Of a stretch of DNA of 64,000 nt, positions 26,618 to 34,328 are shown piece after piece; the stretch's first letter is position 1; each line of letters opens with the position of its first letter. A program made the translations under genes and the position numbers. The stretch comes from Bacteroides rodentium JCM 16496. GTDB taxonomy: Bacteria > Bacteroidota > Bacteroidia > Bacteroidales > Bacteroidaceae. The stretch lies in the NCBI RefSeq assembly GCF_000614125.1, contig NZ_BAKJ01000013.1, forward strand, positions 34,901 to 98,900. Direction: 5' to 3'. The notes under the pieces were generated by a model. That model saw only the letters and a list, made by a program, of their open reading frames with translations. It did no database searches and was not told the origin of the DNA.

Positions 26618-27094
26618 ATGGCAATGACAAGAGAACCAAACATCAGTGAGCAGCAGGCTCGTGAAATCGTGGACAGAATGGGGCGCAGAGAATCCCGCAG
26701 TGAGAAGTCTATGGACGACTTCTACAGGAATCTCGGTCTGGATCCGGAAGAACTGGCACAGCCCGGAGGAACAGCTGTAAAGGAATCAGAAACCAGCGTT
26801 GCGGAAAAGTCGTCAGAAAGTATCACATCGGAAGAGCTGACCACGCCGCAGAAGCGTGTCAGCAGCAAGCAGCGCAAGTTGTCGCTGGAAGAGTACCGCA
26901 CAACCTATCTCCAAGTTCCGAAGATTATCAACCGGAAGCCCGTGTTTGTCAGCGAGAAGGTACGCGATGAGTTGGACGAGATTGTACGCCGTCTCGGAGG
27001 ACGTGGCATGAGTGCCTCGGGACTTATCGAGAACCTCACTCGTCTACATCTTGAAACCTATCGGGAAGACATAGAGCAGTGGCGTAAGCTCTAA
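26618..27094 (+). CDS. DUF3408 protein (TraB-like)
   Basis: 158 aa. Low-complexity acidic first half, then the DUF3408 C-terminal domain: RKLSLEEYRTTYLQVPKIIN, RKPVFVSEKVRDELDEIVRRLGGRGMSASGLIENLTRLHLE, a ribbon-helix-helix-like segment. The family occurs next to tra/mob genes of Bacteroides conjugative transposons and may bind the transfer region. It sits directly before two inverted-repeat structures and MobA. Confidence 0.75.
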   Translation: MAMTREPNISEQQAREIVDRMGRRESRSEKSMDDFYRNLGLDPEELAQPGGTAVKESETSVAEKSSESITSEELTTPQKRVSSKQRKLSLEEYRTTYLQVPKIINRKPVFVSEKVRDELDEIVRRLGGRGMSASGLIENLTRLHLETYREDIEQWRKL

Positions 27095-27100
27095 GAGAAA

Positions 27101-27150
27101 ATCGGTCTAACCGATTAAGTCAGTGGCTACACTTCATCGGTTAGACCGAT
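27101..27150. repeat. 15-bp inverted repeat behind DUF3408
   Basis: ATCGGTCTAACCGAT (27101-27115) and ATCGGTTAGACCGAT (27136-27150) are exact complements, and each arm is itself nearly palindromic. It could end the DUF3408 transcript or belong to the transfer origin. Confidence 0.6.
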
Positions 27151-27181
27151 ACACAAAATGAGTCATTATACTCACAAACCA

Positions 27182-27308
27182 ATCCGACAAGCGGAGGATT
27201 TTCGTGTCTTCAAAGACACAGCAAGATATATTTTCAGTTACTCCGGGGCTTCCCGGTAACTGAAAATCCTTGCACCGCCGTGGGCAGAATTATCCTCCGC
27301 AGTCGGAT
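27182..27308. other. Branched palindromic region, candidate oriT
   Basis: Outer arms ATCCGAC-aa-GCGGAGGAT (27182-27199) and ATCCTCCGC-a-GTCGGAT (27292-27308) enclose two hairpins: GTGTCT/AGACAC (27204-27219) and ATTTTCAGTTAC/GTAACTGAAAAT (27230-27267). The result is a multi-branched fold in gene-free DNA just upstream of a MobA-like gene, where an origin of transfer is expected. A structured RNA is the alternative. Confidence 0.55.
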
Positions 27309-27374
27309 AATTTCCAAGTTTTTAATCAGAGATTAGACCAAGAAAGAATCATTAAATTAAAATAAGAAAACAAG

Positions 27375-27800
27375 ATGAAGAAGAACAGCAAGTACGGGAG
27401 GAATCCCATGTTGAACCCGAAAACGCACTGCGTGATGGTGCGCTTCGATGATGTGGAATGGAACAAGTTCCTCACGATGTATGAGGAATCACAGTTGTAC
27501 GCGAAGGCCGTCTTTCTCAAGGCGCACTTCTTCGGGCAGAAGTTCAAGGTGCTGAAGGTGGACAAGGCTATGCTGGAATACTGCACCAAGCTGTCCGACT
27601 TTCACGCCCAGTTCCGGGGCATCGGAACGAACTACAACCAAGTTGTGAAGGAACTACGTTGCCACTTCTCGGAGAAGAAGGCGATGGCATTGCTCTACAA
27701 GTTGGAGAGGCAGACCATCGACCTCGTGAAACTAAGCCGTGAAATCGTCGAACTTTCGAGGGAGATGTATGCCAAGTGGGAGCAAATAAATCGTGTTTGA
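27375..27800 (+). CDS. MobA-like mobilization protein
   Basis: 141 aa, basic N-terminus (MKKNSKYGRNPMLNPKTHCV), then VMVRFDDVEWNKFLTMYEES and the MobC/MobA-type signature FRGIGTNYNQVVKELRCHFS before a helical tail. These accessory relaxosome proteins bind oriT for a relaxase whose gene normally follows. Here the next gene is a recombinase, so the relaxase is missing or replaced. Confidence 0.7.
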   Translation: MKKNSKYGRNPMLNPKTHCVMVRFDDVEWNKFLTMYEESQLYAKAVFLKAHFFGQKFKVLKVDKAMLEYCTKLSDFHAQFRGIGTNYNQVVKELRCHFSEKKAMALLYKLERQTIDLVKLSREIVELSREMYAKWEQINRV

Positions 27801-27804
27801 TTGT

Positions 27805-29007
27805 ATGACCTCAATCAAGGTGAAGTTCAGACCTTCCACAGCCGTGAGCAAGGAAGGGACAATCTATTACCAAATCATCCATAAGCGTGTAATCCGTCAG
27901 CTAAAGACGAATTACAGCATCTATGCGGATGAGTGGGACGAAAGAAGTGCTACCTTAATTCTCGCCAACAACGGAAGGAATGTGTATCTTCAATCCATTA
28001 AAGAACGGATGAATTGGGATGTCAGGCGATTGGAAAATATCGTCAGTCATTGGGAAAATAAGCAGAAAAGTTACGCCGCTGACGATATTATTTCCGCTTT
28101 TCAAAAGTCTGCCAACGAACAAACGCTGCTCAATTTCATGAATGGTATTATTGCACGACTCAAGCAAATGGGAAAGCATCGCACCTCCGAAACCTACTAC
28201 GCTACGCTTAGAAGTTTTATGCAATTCCGGGAGAGCAAGGATATACTTCTGGATGAAATAGACTCGGACCTAATGCTGATGTATGAGGCATGGCTGCACG
28301 GCAAAAGGATAACCAAGAACAGCAGCTCGTTCTATATGCGGATATTGCGGGCTGTCTATAACCGTGCCGTAGAGAAGGAACTGACGAACAATCGCAATCC
28401 GTTCAAGCACGTCTATACGGGAGTTGACAAGACCGTCAAACGGGCAATCCAATTAAAGGCAATCAAGAAAATCAAGAACCTTGACTTGTTCTTACACCCA
28501 TCCTTGGACTTCGCCCGTGATATGTTCCTCTTCTCCTTCTATACCCGTGGAATGTCATTCATTGACATGGCCCATCTGAAGAAGAAGGATTTGCAGAACG
28601 GCATATTGTCTTATCGAAGACGCAAGACCGGGCAACAGCTATTCATCAAATGGGAGAAGTGTATGCAGGAGATTGCGGATAAACACAAAACAGATTATGG
28701 TAGCCCTTACTTGCTCCCGATTCTAAAATACCCTTACGACAACCGTAACCAATACAAGAATGCACTTTATCGTACCAACAAGAACTTGAAAGAGATTGCC
28801 AAGTTAGCAGGTTTATCCATTCCATTAACACTGTATGTAGCCCGTCATTCGTGGGCAAGCATAGCCAAAAGCAAGAACATCCCCATCTCGGTTATCAGCG
28901 AAGGTATGGGACATGATTCGGAAATGACGACACAAATCTATCTGACTTCATTAGACAACTCTGTCGTGGATAAGGCGAACACACAGATATTAAGGGATTT
29001 GATGTAA
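27805..29007 (+). CDS. Tyrosine invertase next to an invertible promoter
   Basis: 400 aa from MTSIKVKFRPSTAVSKEGTI; the GTG at 27793 would overlap MobA. Catalytic residues: FYTRGMSFIDMAHL, YVARHSWASIAK and GMGHDSEMTTQIYL. This is the FYTRGMSF subtype that in Bacteroides is linked to local DNA inversions (Mpi/Tsr-like), different from the two element integrases. Its stop codon is 30 bases from an 18-bp inverted repeat pair that it presumably recombines. Confidence 0.8.
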   Translation: MTSIKVKFRPSTAVSKEGTIYYQIIHKRVIRQLKTNYSIYADEWDERSATLILANNGRNVYLQSIKERMNWDVRRLENIVSHWENKQKSYAADDIISAFQKSANEQTLLNFMNGIIARLKQMGKHRTSETYYATLRSFMQFRESKDILLDEIDSDLMLMYEAWLHGKRITKNSSSFYMRILRAVYNRAVEKELTNNRNPFKHVYTGVDKTVKRAIQLKAIKKIKNLDLFLHPSLDFARDMFLFSFYTRGMSFIDMAHLKKKDLQNGILSYRRRKTGQQLFIKWEKCMQEIADKHKTDYGSPYLLPILKYPYDNRNQYKNALYRTNKNLKEIAKLAGLSIPLTLYVARHSWASIAKSKNIPISVISEGMGHDSEMTTQIYLTSLDNSVVDKANTQILRDLM

Positions 29008-29065
29008 GACGAATGATTGTTTTGCGAAATCAATCTTCTCTCCGTAAGAGACACTAACTATAACG

Positions 29066-29073
29066 CAAAGGTA
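29066..29073 (-). promoter_or_regulatory. -7 box TACCTTTG inside the invertible segment
   Basis: TAnnTTTG match followed by GC on the minus strand, now pointing left at the end of the invertase gene. No convincing -33 box. Confidence 0.6.
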
Positions 29074-29092
29074 CACATTTTTATGAGAATTA

Positions 29093-29139
29093 GGCTGTTT
29101 ATCAGATGATAAAATACTCTATATCATCGATAAACAGCC
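29093..29139 (+). terminator. Terminator inside the invertible segment
   Basis: GGCTGTTTATC...ATGATA pairs with TATCAT..GATAAACAGCC (one bulged base), then ATTTTGTTTTG. It blocks rightward read-through from the invertase gene in this orientation. Confidence 0.65.
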
Positions 29140-29227
29140 ATTTTGTTTTGTGAAACGCTATTCAAACTATTGACTATCAGCTTCAACGTGTCTCTTACGG
29201 AGAGATACCTCCTTAATCATATAGAAA

Positions 29228-30244
29228 ATGCCCGTTGAAGTTGACATATTGGAGGATTGTATCTTTCGGCTTTCGCCCGATTTGCTGAACACCCTGCTCA
29301 AAGACCATACCATGAGCAGGGAGGGTATTCAGCGCAATATCTTTTGGGCCACATCTGATTATGAAAGTCTTGGCGAAGGGTACCAATATGCAGATCCGAT
29401 TCTTCCACATCTGATTACCGGGGACAACGGTCATGTCATCATGCCCCGTGTGCTTAAAAGCCGGAATACCCAGACAGCACGTTCCCGTGACATGGCGGAA
29501 GTCTTCACTCCTTCGTGGATATGCAACGCACAGAACAACTTGATTGATGAAGCGTGGTTCGGAAGAAAGGATGTATTCAATACGGAATACACAGATGAAC
29601 ATGGAGTTCATCGCTGGAAATCCACAGATGACAACATTGTATTCCCCGAAAATAAGACTTGGAAGGACTATGTACGCGACAATCGTTTGGAGATAACCTG
29701 CGGAGAGGCTCCCTACATCGTCAGCCGCTATGATACCACAACCGGAGAGGCCATTCCCTTAGAGCAACGCATAGGTTTGCTTGACCGCAAACTGCGGGTC
29801 GTAGGTGAGAATACGGAAACCTCCGGCGAATGGCTGGAGTGGGCACAGGAAGCCTACAAGAGCACATACGCCTACGAGTGGCAGGGAGACAATTTGCTGA
29901 TTGCCCGTGAAGCGATGCTCATCACCTTTATCGAATACTACCAGCAGAAGTTTGGAAAACGGCCATTGCTCAAATCCATCAACTACATCGCCTACATCAT
30001 ATCATGGAACGTGTGGCAGATGGACGGGCTGAAGGGTGTTGTACCGAACAGTTGCGGTGAGCGGCGAACACTTGTGTATGAACTGTTCGGAACGAGGGAG
30101 GAAGTCAGCCAATGCGAAGGTTGTGCGAAAGATGACATACGCAGGCACAACGGCACCTATTGCCTCATTAAGGACTGGCGGGCAAAGGATCCCGAAACGG
30201 GAAAGATGGGAAAACGAATCCGATTTATCGACCTCATAAAATAG
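29228..30244 (+). CDS. Restriction-modification protein, methylase subunit
   Basis: 338 aa. AEVFTPSWICNAQNNLIDEAWFG (near residue 90) is the motif-X segment of N6-adenine methylases, and LEITCGEAPYIVSRYD (near 155) stands where the SAM-binding motif I is expected. No NPPY motif is present in this gene; it lies in the next one, 6 bases downstream. The pair is annotated together in Bacteroides as restriction subunits M and R. It is the first gene after the invertible promoter. Confidence 0.65.
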   Translation: MPVEVDILEDCIFRLSPDLLNTLLKDHTMSREGIQRNIFWATSDYESLGEGYQYADPILPHLITGDNGHVIMPRVLKSRNTQTARSRDMAEVFTPSWICNAQNNLIDEAWFGRKDVFNTEYTDEHGVHRWKSTDDNIVFPENKTWKDYVRDNRLEITCGEAPYIVSRYDTTTGEAIPLEQRIGLLDRKLRVVGENTETSGEWLEWAQEAYKSTYAYEWQGDNLLIAREAMLITFIEYYQQKFGKRPLLKSINYIAYIISWNVWQMDGLKGVVPNSCGERRTLVYELFGTREEVSQCEGCAKDDIRRHNGTYCLIKDWRAKDPETGKMGKRIRFIDLIK

Positions 30245-30250
30245 TGCAGT

Positions 30251-33200
30251 ATGAAATTCACATCTTCACTAAAACTGAAACTGATATATGTGTTCCGCAT
30301 CAACGATGCAGCGCACAAAGGCTGCTTAAAGGTGGGCGAGGCCACCTGTGATAATGACAATGTGTTTGGTCTTGCGCCCAACAGTAAGGCACTCAACGAA
30401 TCCGCCAAGAAGCGCATCAACCAATATACGCAGACGGCAGGTATCGCATACGACCTACTCTATACGGAACTGACGATACACAATAGTAGGAATGGTTTGT
30501 GTTCTTTTAATGACAAGGAAGTACATAACGTCCTGGAGCGTTCCGGCATCAGGAAAAAGGTCTTTGATACCGAGAACAAGGCCAATGAGTGGTTCATCAC
30601 TGACCTTGAAACGGTCAAACGGGCGATAGCAGCGGTAAAGGAAGGTCGGGAATCTTTATCTTCTGCGGAAGTATCACATGCCCAAAGCCCGATTGCGTTC
30701 CGTCCTGAACAGCGCGAGGCCATTGAGAAGACCAAAAAGCAGTTCAAGAAAGGCAATCAGATGTTGTGGAATGCCAAGATGCGTTTTGGCAAAACCTTGT
30801 CGGCTTTGCAAGTGGTGAAGGACATGGACTTCGGGCGAACGCTCATCCTTACCCATCGCCCGGTAGTGGACAGCGGTTGGTTTGAGGATTTCGGCAAGAT
30901 ATTCTACGATAGCCCGGCATTTGCGTATGGTTCCAAGAACAACGGCGATAGTCATGCCTCTCTTGAAACGAGGGCAAAGCGTGGTCAATGTAAGTATGTC
31001 TATTTCGCCTCCATGCAGGATTTGCGTGGTTCGGAACTGGTGGGTGGCAACTTCGATAAGAATAATGAGGTGTTTGCCACCGCATGGGATTGCATCATTG
31101 TGGACGAGGCGCACGAAGGCACGCAGACGGAATTGGGCAAGGCGGTGATGCTGGAACTGACCAAGGATAAGACCAAAATCCTTCGCCTTTCAGGCACTCC
31201 GTTCAATCTTTTGGATGATTTCAAGGATGAAGAAATCTACACATGGGACTATGTGATGGAACAGCTGGCAAAGGCCTCATGGGATTTGACTCATTTCGGT
31301 GATCCGAATCCATACGCCTCATTGCCTACGATGAACATCTACACCTACGACCTCGGACGGCTGCTCCATGAGTTCGTGGATGAGGATGTGGCCTTCAACT
31401 TCCGCGAGTTCTTCCGTGTGAATGATAATGGGACATTCGTCCACGAAAAGGATGTCAAAGCCTTCTTGAATCTTCTGACCGAAGATGATAAGGAGAGTTG
31501 CTATCCGTTTGCCAATGATGAATATCGAAACATCTTTCGCCATACGCTGTGGATGTTGCCAGGTGTGAAGGAGGCTCGTGCCATGAGTGCCTTGCTACAA
31601 TCGCATCCCGTATTCCAACACTTCAAGGTGGTGAATGTGGCCGGAGAAGGTGACGAGGACGAAGAGAGCAAGGATGCACTGAAGGCTGTAGAGGAATCGA
31701 TTGGCAGAGACCCGGATTCCACACGTACGATTACATTGTCATGCGGACGCTTGACTACGGGCGTGAGTGTCAAGGCGTGGACGGGTGTGTTCATGTTATC
31801 CGGCTCCTACAATACCGCTGCATCAAGCTATATGCAGACCATCTTCCGTGTGCAGACACCTGCCACCATCAACGGACGTGTCAAGGAGCAATGTTATGTG
31901 TTTGACTTCGCTCCTGACCGCACGTTGAAGGTCATTGCCGAGACAGCAAAGATTTCGGCAAAGGCAGGAAAGACCAGCGGTAACGACCGCAAGATTATGG
32001 GCGAGTTTCTGAACTTCTGTCCGATTATCTCCATCGAAGGCTCAAAGATGAAGCAGTTCGATGTACCACGGATGCTGGAGCAGCTCAAAAAGGTTTATGT
32101 GGAGCGGGTGGTCCGCAATGGTTTCGAGGACAAGAGCCTGTATAATGACGAGTTGATGAAGCTCAATGACTTGGAATTGCAGGAGTTTGACGACTTAAAG
32201 AAAATTATCGGTCAGACGAAGGCCATGCCCAAGACCAATCAGGTGGACATCAACAATCAGGGACTGACGGACGAGCAATACGAGGAACTTGAAGACCTTG
32301 AAAAGAAATCCAAGAAACGCAGCAAGGACAAGCAGCCCTTGACAGAGGAAGAGAAACAGCGGCTGGCGGAACTGAAGAAGAAAAAGGAGAACCGCGAGGC
32401 TGCCATATCTATTCTTCGCGGTATCTCTATCCGTATGCCCTTGCTCATCTATGGAGCAGAACTGCGAGACGAGAGCCAGGAGATAACGATTGACAACTTC
32501 GCCTCGCTCATCGACCCGCAGTCATGGGAGGAGTTTATGCCCAAGGGCGTGACCAAGCAGAAGTTCAACAGTTTCAAGCGGTACTACGACCCGGAGATAT
32601 TCTGCGCGGCAGGCAAGCGCATCCGTGCGATGGCCCGTGCAGCAGACAAACTGAGTGTGGAGGAACGTATAGAACGCATCACCGATATTTTCAGTACGTT
32701 CCGCAACCCGGATAAGGAAACAGTACTTACTCCGTGGCGTGTGGTGAACATGCACCTTGGTGATTGCTTGGGTGGATACAACTTCTTTGAGAAGAACTAC
32801 GAAACTACATTGTCCGAGCCTCGCTTCATTGACCACGGCGAAGTGACAGCCAATGTGTTTGCCGAGGATTCCCGTATCCTTGAAATCAACTCCAAGTCCG
32901 GCTTGTATCCTCTTTACATGGCATATAGCATTTACCGCACACGGGTAAAAAACTCTTTGTTTTCGGTGTCAAGCATTGAGGACGAACAGCGCATTTGGGA
33001 CAAGGTGGTAGCAGAAAACATCTTTGTCATCTGCAAGACTCCGATGGCTAAGAGCATCACCAAGCGTACTCTCATCGGCTTCCGCAAAGCGAAGGTGAAC
33101 ACCCGATACTTCGAGGACTTAATCAATCAAATCAAGAACAAGCCGGAACATTTCATCAGGCAAGTGGAAAAATTTGTTTCCGAAAGAACAGGGATAAAGA

Positions 33201-34261
33201 ATATGAAATTCAATGCGATAGTGGGCAATCCGCCGTATCAGGAAGTCGTGGCTCAAAAGGAAAGCTCCAATGGGCAAAAAGTTAGCGTGAGCATATTTCA
33301 ATACTTTCAAACAATCAGTGACCGATTAGGTCGATACATTTCTCTTATCTATCCGGGTGCAAGATGGATTCATCGTTCGGGAAAAGGACTTGAACAGTTT
33401 GGGCTTGCACAAATCAATGACCCACATTTGTGCTTATTGAAGTTCTTCCCTGACTCCATGGATGTCTTCAAAGAAGTTGGTATTGCAGATGGTTTGTCCA
33501 TAGTGATGAAAGATACGCAAAAGAATCGTAACGGATTCCGATATGTCTTTTCTAAAAATGGAAAGGAAGTGTCAATTGATGCCAGCAACCCTAAGGAAGA
33601 ATTGTTCTCATTAAATCCTCTTGATAGCGAGATTGCAGATTCTTTGAATAGCGCTATTGTCAAGTATGGATGTTTGCATGATGCCATACTTCCTCGTAGT
33701 TTGTTTTCTATCGAAAGTGATTTCGTAGAGAAAAATCCCACGCTTGTGAGAGAATATCACGAGGGGGACAATTATAACTCAGAATCAGAGATAAAACTCT
33801 TTACAAATGACAAAGCGGGAAAGAGTGGAAGGGCAAGATGGTATATTGCAAACAAAGATGTCATTAAAACAGGACTTGACCACTTGAACAAATGGAAGGT
33901 CATTGTTTCAAGTGCCAATGCCGGAGGCCAAAAACGTAGCAATCAAATAGCCATAGTGGATAATCATAGTGCATTTGGTCGCTCTCGCGTAGCATTGAAA
34001 ACATTTGTAACCGAACAAGAAGCAAAGAACTTCTTCAAATATGCAACAAGCGAAATAATCCGCTTTGCCTTCTTGCTTACAGACGAATCCTTGACCTCTT
34101 TGGCTAAGAAAGTTCCTGATTTGTTGGACTACTCAGATGAGAATAGTCTTATTGATTACAATGGAGATGTGAATGCTCAACTTTACAATTTGTTTAATAT
34201 TGATAAAAATAATCAACTATATATCATCGAAATGCTATCTAAAAAAGCACTCAATAAGTAA
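30251..34261 (+). CDS. Helicase-methylase restriction protein (1336 aa)
   Basis: N-terminal KLIYVFRINDAAHKGCLKVG resembles a GIY-YIG (T5orf172) nuclease domain. SF2 translocase follows: MRFGKT (Walker A, near residue 178), IIVDEAHEG (DEAH), LRLSGTP (motif III) and MQTIFRVQTP (motif VI). A charged coiled coil (near 665-720) leads to an Eco57I-type methylase part with AIVGNPPYQE near residue 990 and a C-terminal recognition region. GC content falls visibly after about 33.2 kb, i.e. in the putative specificity part. DNA target unknown. Confidence 0.75.
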   Translation: MKFTSSLKLKLIYVFRINDAAHKGCLKVGEATCDNDNVFGLAPNSKALNESAKKRINQYTQTAGIAYDLLYTELTIHNSRNGLCSFNDKEVHNVLERSGIRKKVFDTENKANEWFITDLETVKRAIAAVKEGRESLSSAEVSHAQSPIAFRPEQREAIEKTKKQFKKGNQMLWNAKMRFGKTLSALQVVKDMDFGRTLILTHRPVVDSGWFEDFGKIFYDSPAFAYGSKNNGDSHASLETRAKRGQCKYVYFASMQDLRGSELVGGNFDKNNEVFATAWDCIIVDEAHEGTQTELGKAVMLELTKDKTKILRLSGTPFNLLDDFKDEEIYTWDYVMEQLAKASWDLTHFGDPNPYASLPTMNIYTYDLGRLLHEFVDEDVAFNFREFFRVNDNGTFVHEKDVKAFLNLLTEDDKESCYPFANDEYRNIFRHTLWMLPGVKEARAMSALLQSHPVFQHFKVVNVAGEGDEDEESKDALKAVEESIGRDPDSTRTITLSCGRLTTGVSVKAWTGVFMLSGSYNTAASSYMQTIFRVQTPATINGRVKEQCYVFDFAPDRTLKVIAETAKISAKAGKTSGNDRKIMGEFLNFCPIISIEGSKMKQFDVPRMLEQLKKVYVERVVRNGFEDKSLYNDELMKLNDLELQEFDDLKKIIGQTKAMPKTNQVDINNQGLTDEQYEELEDLEKKSKKRSKDKQPLTEEEKQRLAELKKKKENREAAISILRGISIRMPLLIYGAELRDESQEITIDNFASLIDPQSWEEFMPKGVTKQKFNSFKRYYDPEIFCAAGKRIRAMARAADKLSVEERIERITDIFSTFRNPDKETVLTPWRVVNMHLGDCLGGYNFFEKNYETTLSEPRFIDHGEVTANVFAEDSRILEINSKSGLYPLYMAYSIYRTRVKNSLFSVSSIEDEQRIWDKVVAENIFVICKTPMAKSITKRTLIGFRKAKVNTRYFEDLINQIKNKPEHFIRQVEKFVSERTGIKNMKFNAIVGNPPYQEVVAQKESSNGQKVSVSIFQYFQTISDRLGRYISLIYPGARWIHRSGKGLEQFGLAQINDPHLCLLKFFPDSMDVFKEVGIADGLSIVMKDTQKNRNGFRYVFSKNGKEVSIDASNPKEELFSLNPLDSEIADSLNSAIVKYGCLHDAILPRSLFSIESDFVEKNPTLVREYHEGDNYNSESEIKLFTNDKAGKSGRARWYIANKDVIKTGLDHLNKWKVIVSSANAGGQKRSNQIAIVDNHSAFGRSRVALKTFVTEQEAKNFFKYATSEIIRFAFLLTDESLTSLAKKVPDLLDYSDENSLIDYNGDVNAQLYNLFNIDKNNQLYIIEMLSKKALNK

Positions 34262-34281
34262 TCGCTTGTATTATTCATATT

Positions 34282-34328
34282 ACCAATGACAAAGTGGGGT
34301 GCTTTAAACTCCCCACTTTGTCATTGGT
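34282..34328. terminator. 18-bp bidirectional terminator
   Basis: ACCAATGACAAAGTGGGG pairs perfectly with CCCCACTTTGTCATTGGT around an 11-base loop, between two convergent genes. The right arm includes the last codons and stop of the protease gene. Confidence 0.8.

Larger units (their letters stand above)
29037..29205. promoter_or_regulatory. Invertible promoter segment with 18-bp inverted repeats
   Basis: TCTCTCCGTAAGAGACAC at 29037-29054 is repeated in exact inverse orientation at 29188-29205; 133 bases lie between. Inside are a -7 box on the minus strand (29066-29073) and a rightward terminator (29093-29139). As read, transcription of the restriction-modification genes is off. Flipping the segment would put the box near 29169-29176, about 50 bases before the ATG at 29228. 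A dedicated invertase gene is adjacent. Confidence 0.8.

Noticed and set aside
27182..27308. tRNA or tmRNA gene
   Set aside because: The fold is branched, but there is no anticodon arm, CCA-end or tmRNA tag frame; an origin-type palindrome fits better.
23628..29007. Reading the invertase (27805-29007) as a third element integrase
   Set aside because: It is not near an element end, belongs to the FYTRGMSF invertase subtype and lies beside an inverted-repeat pair.
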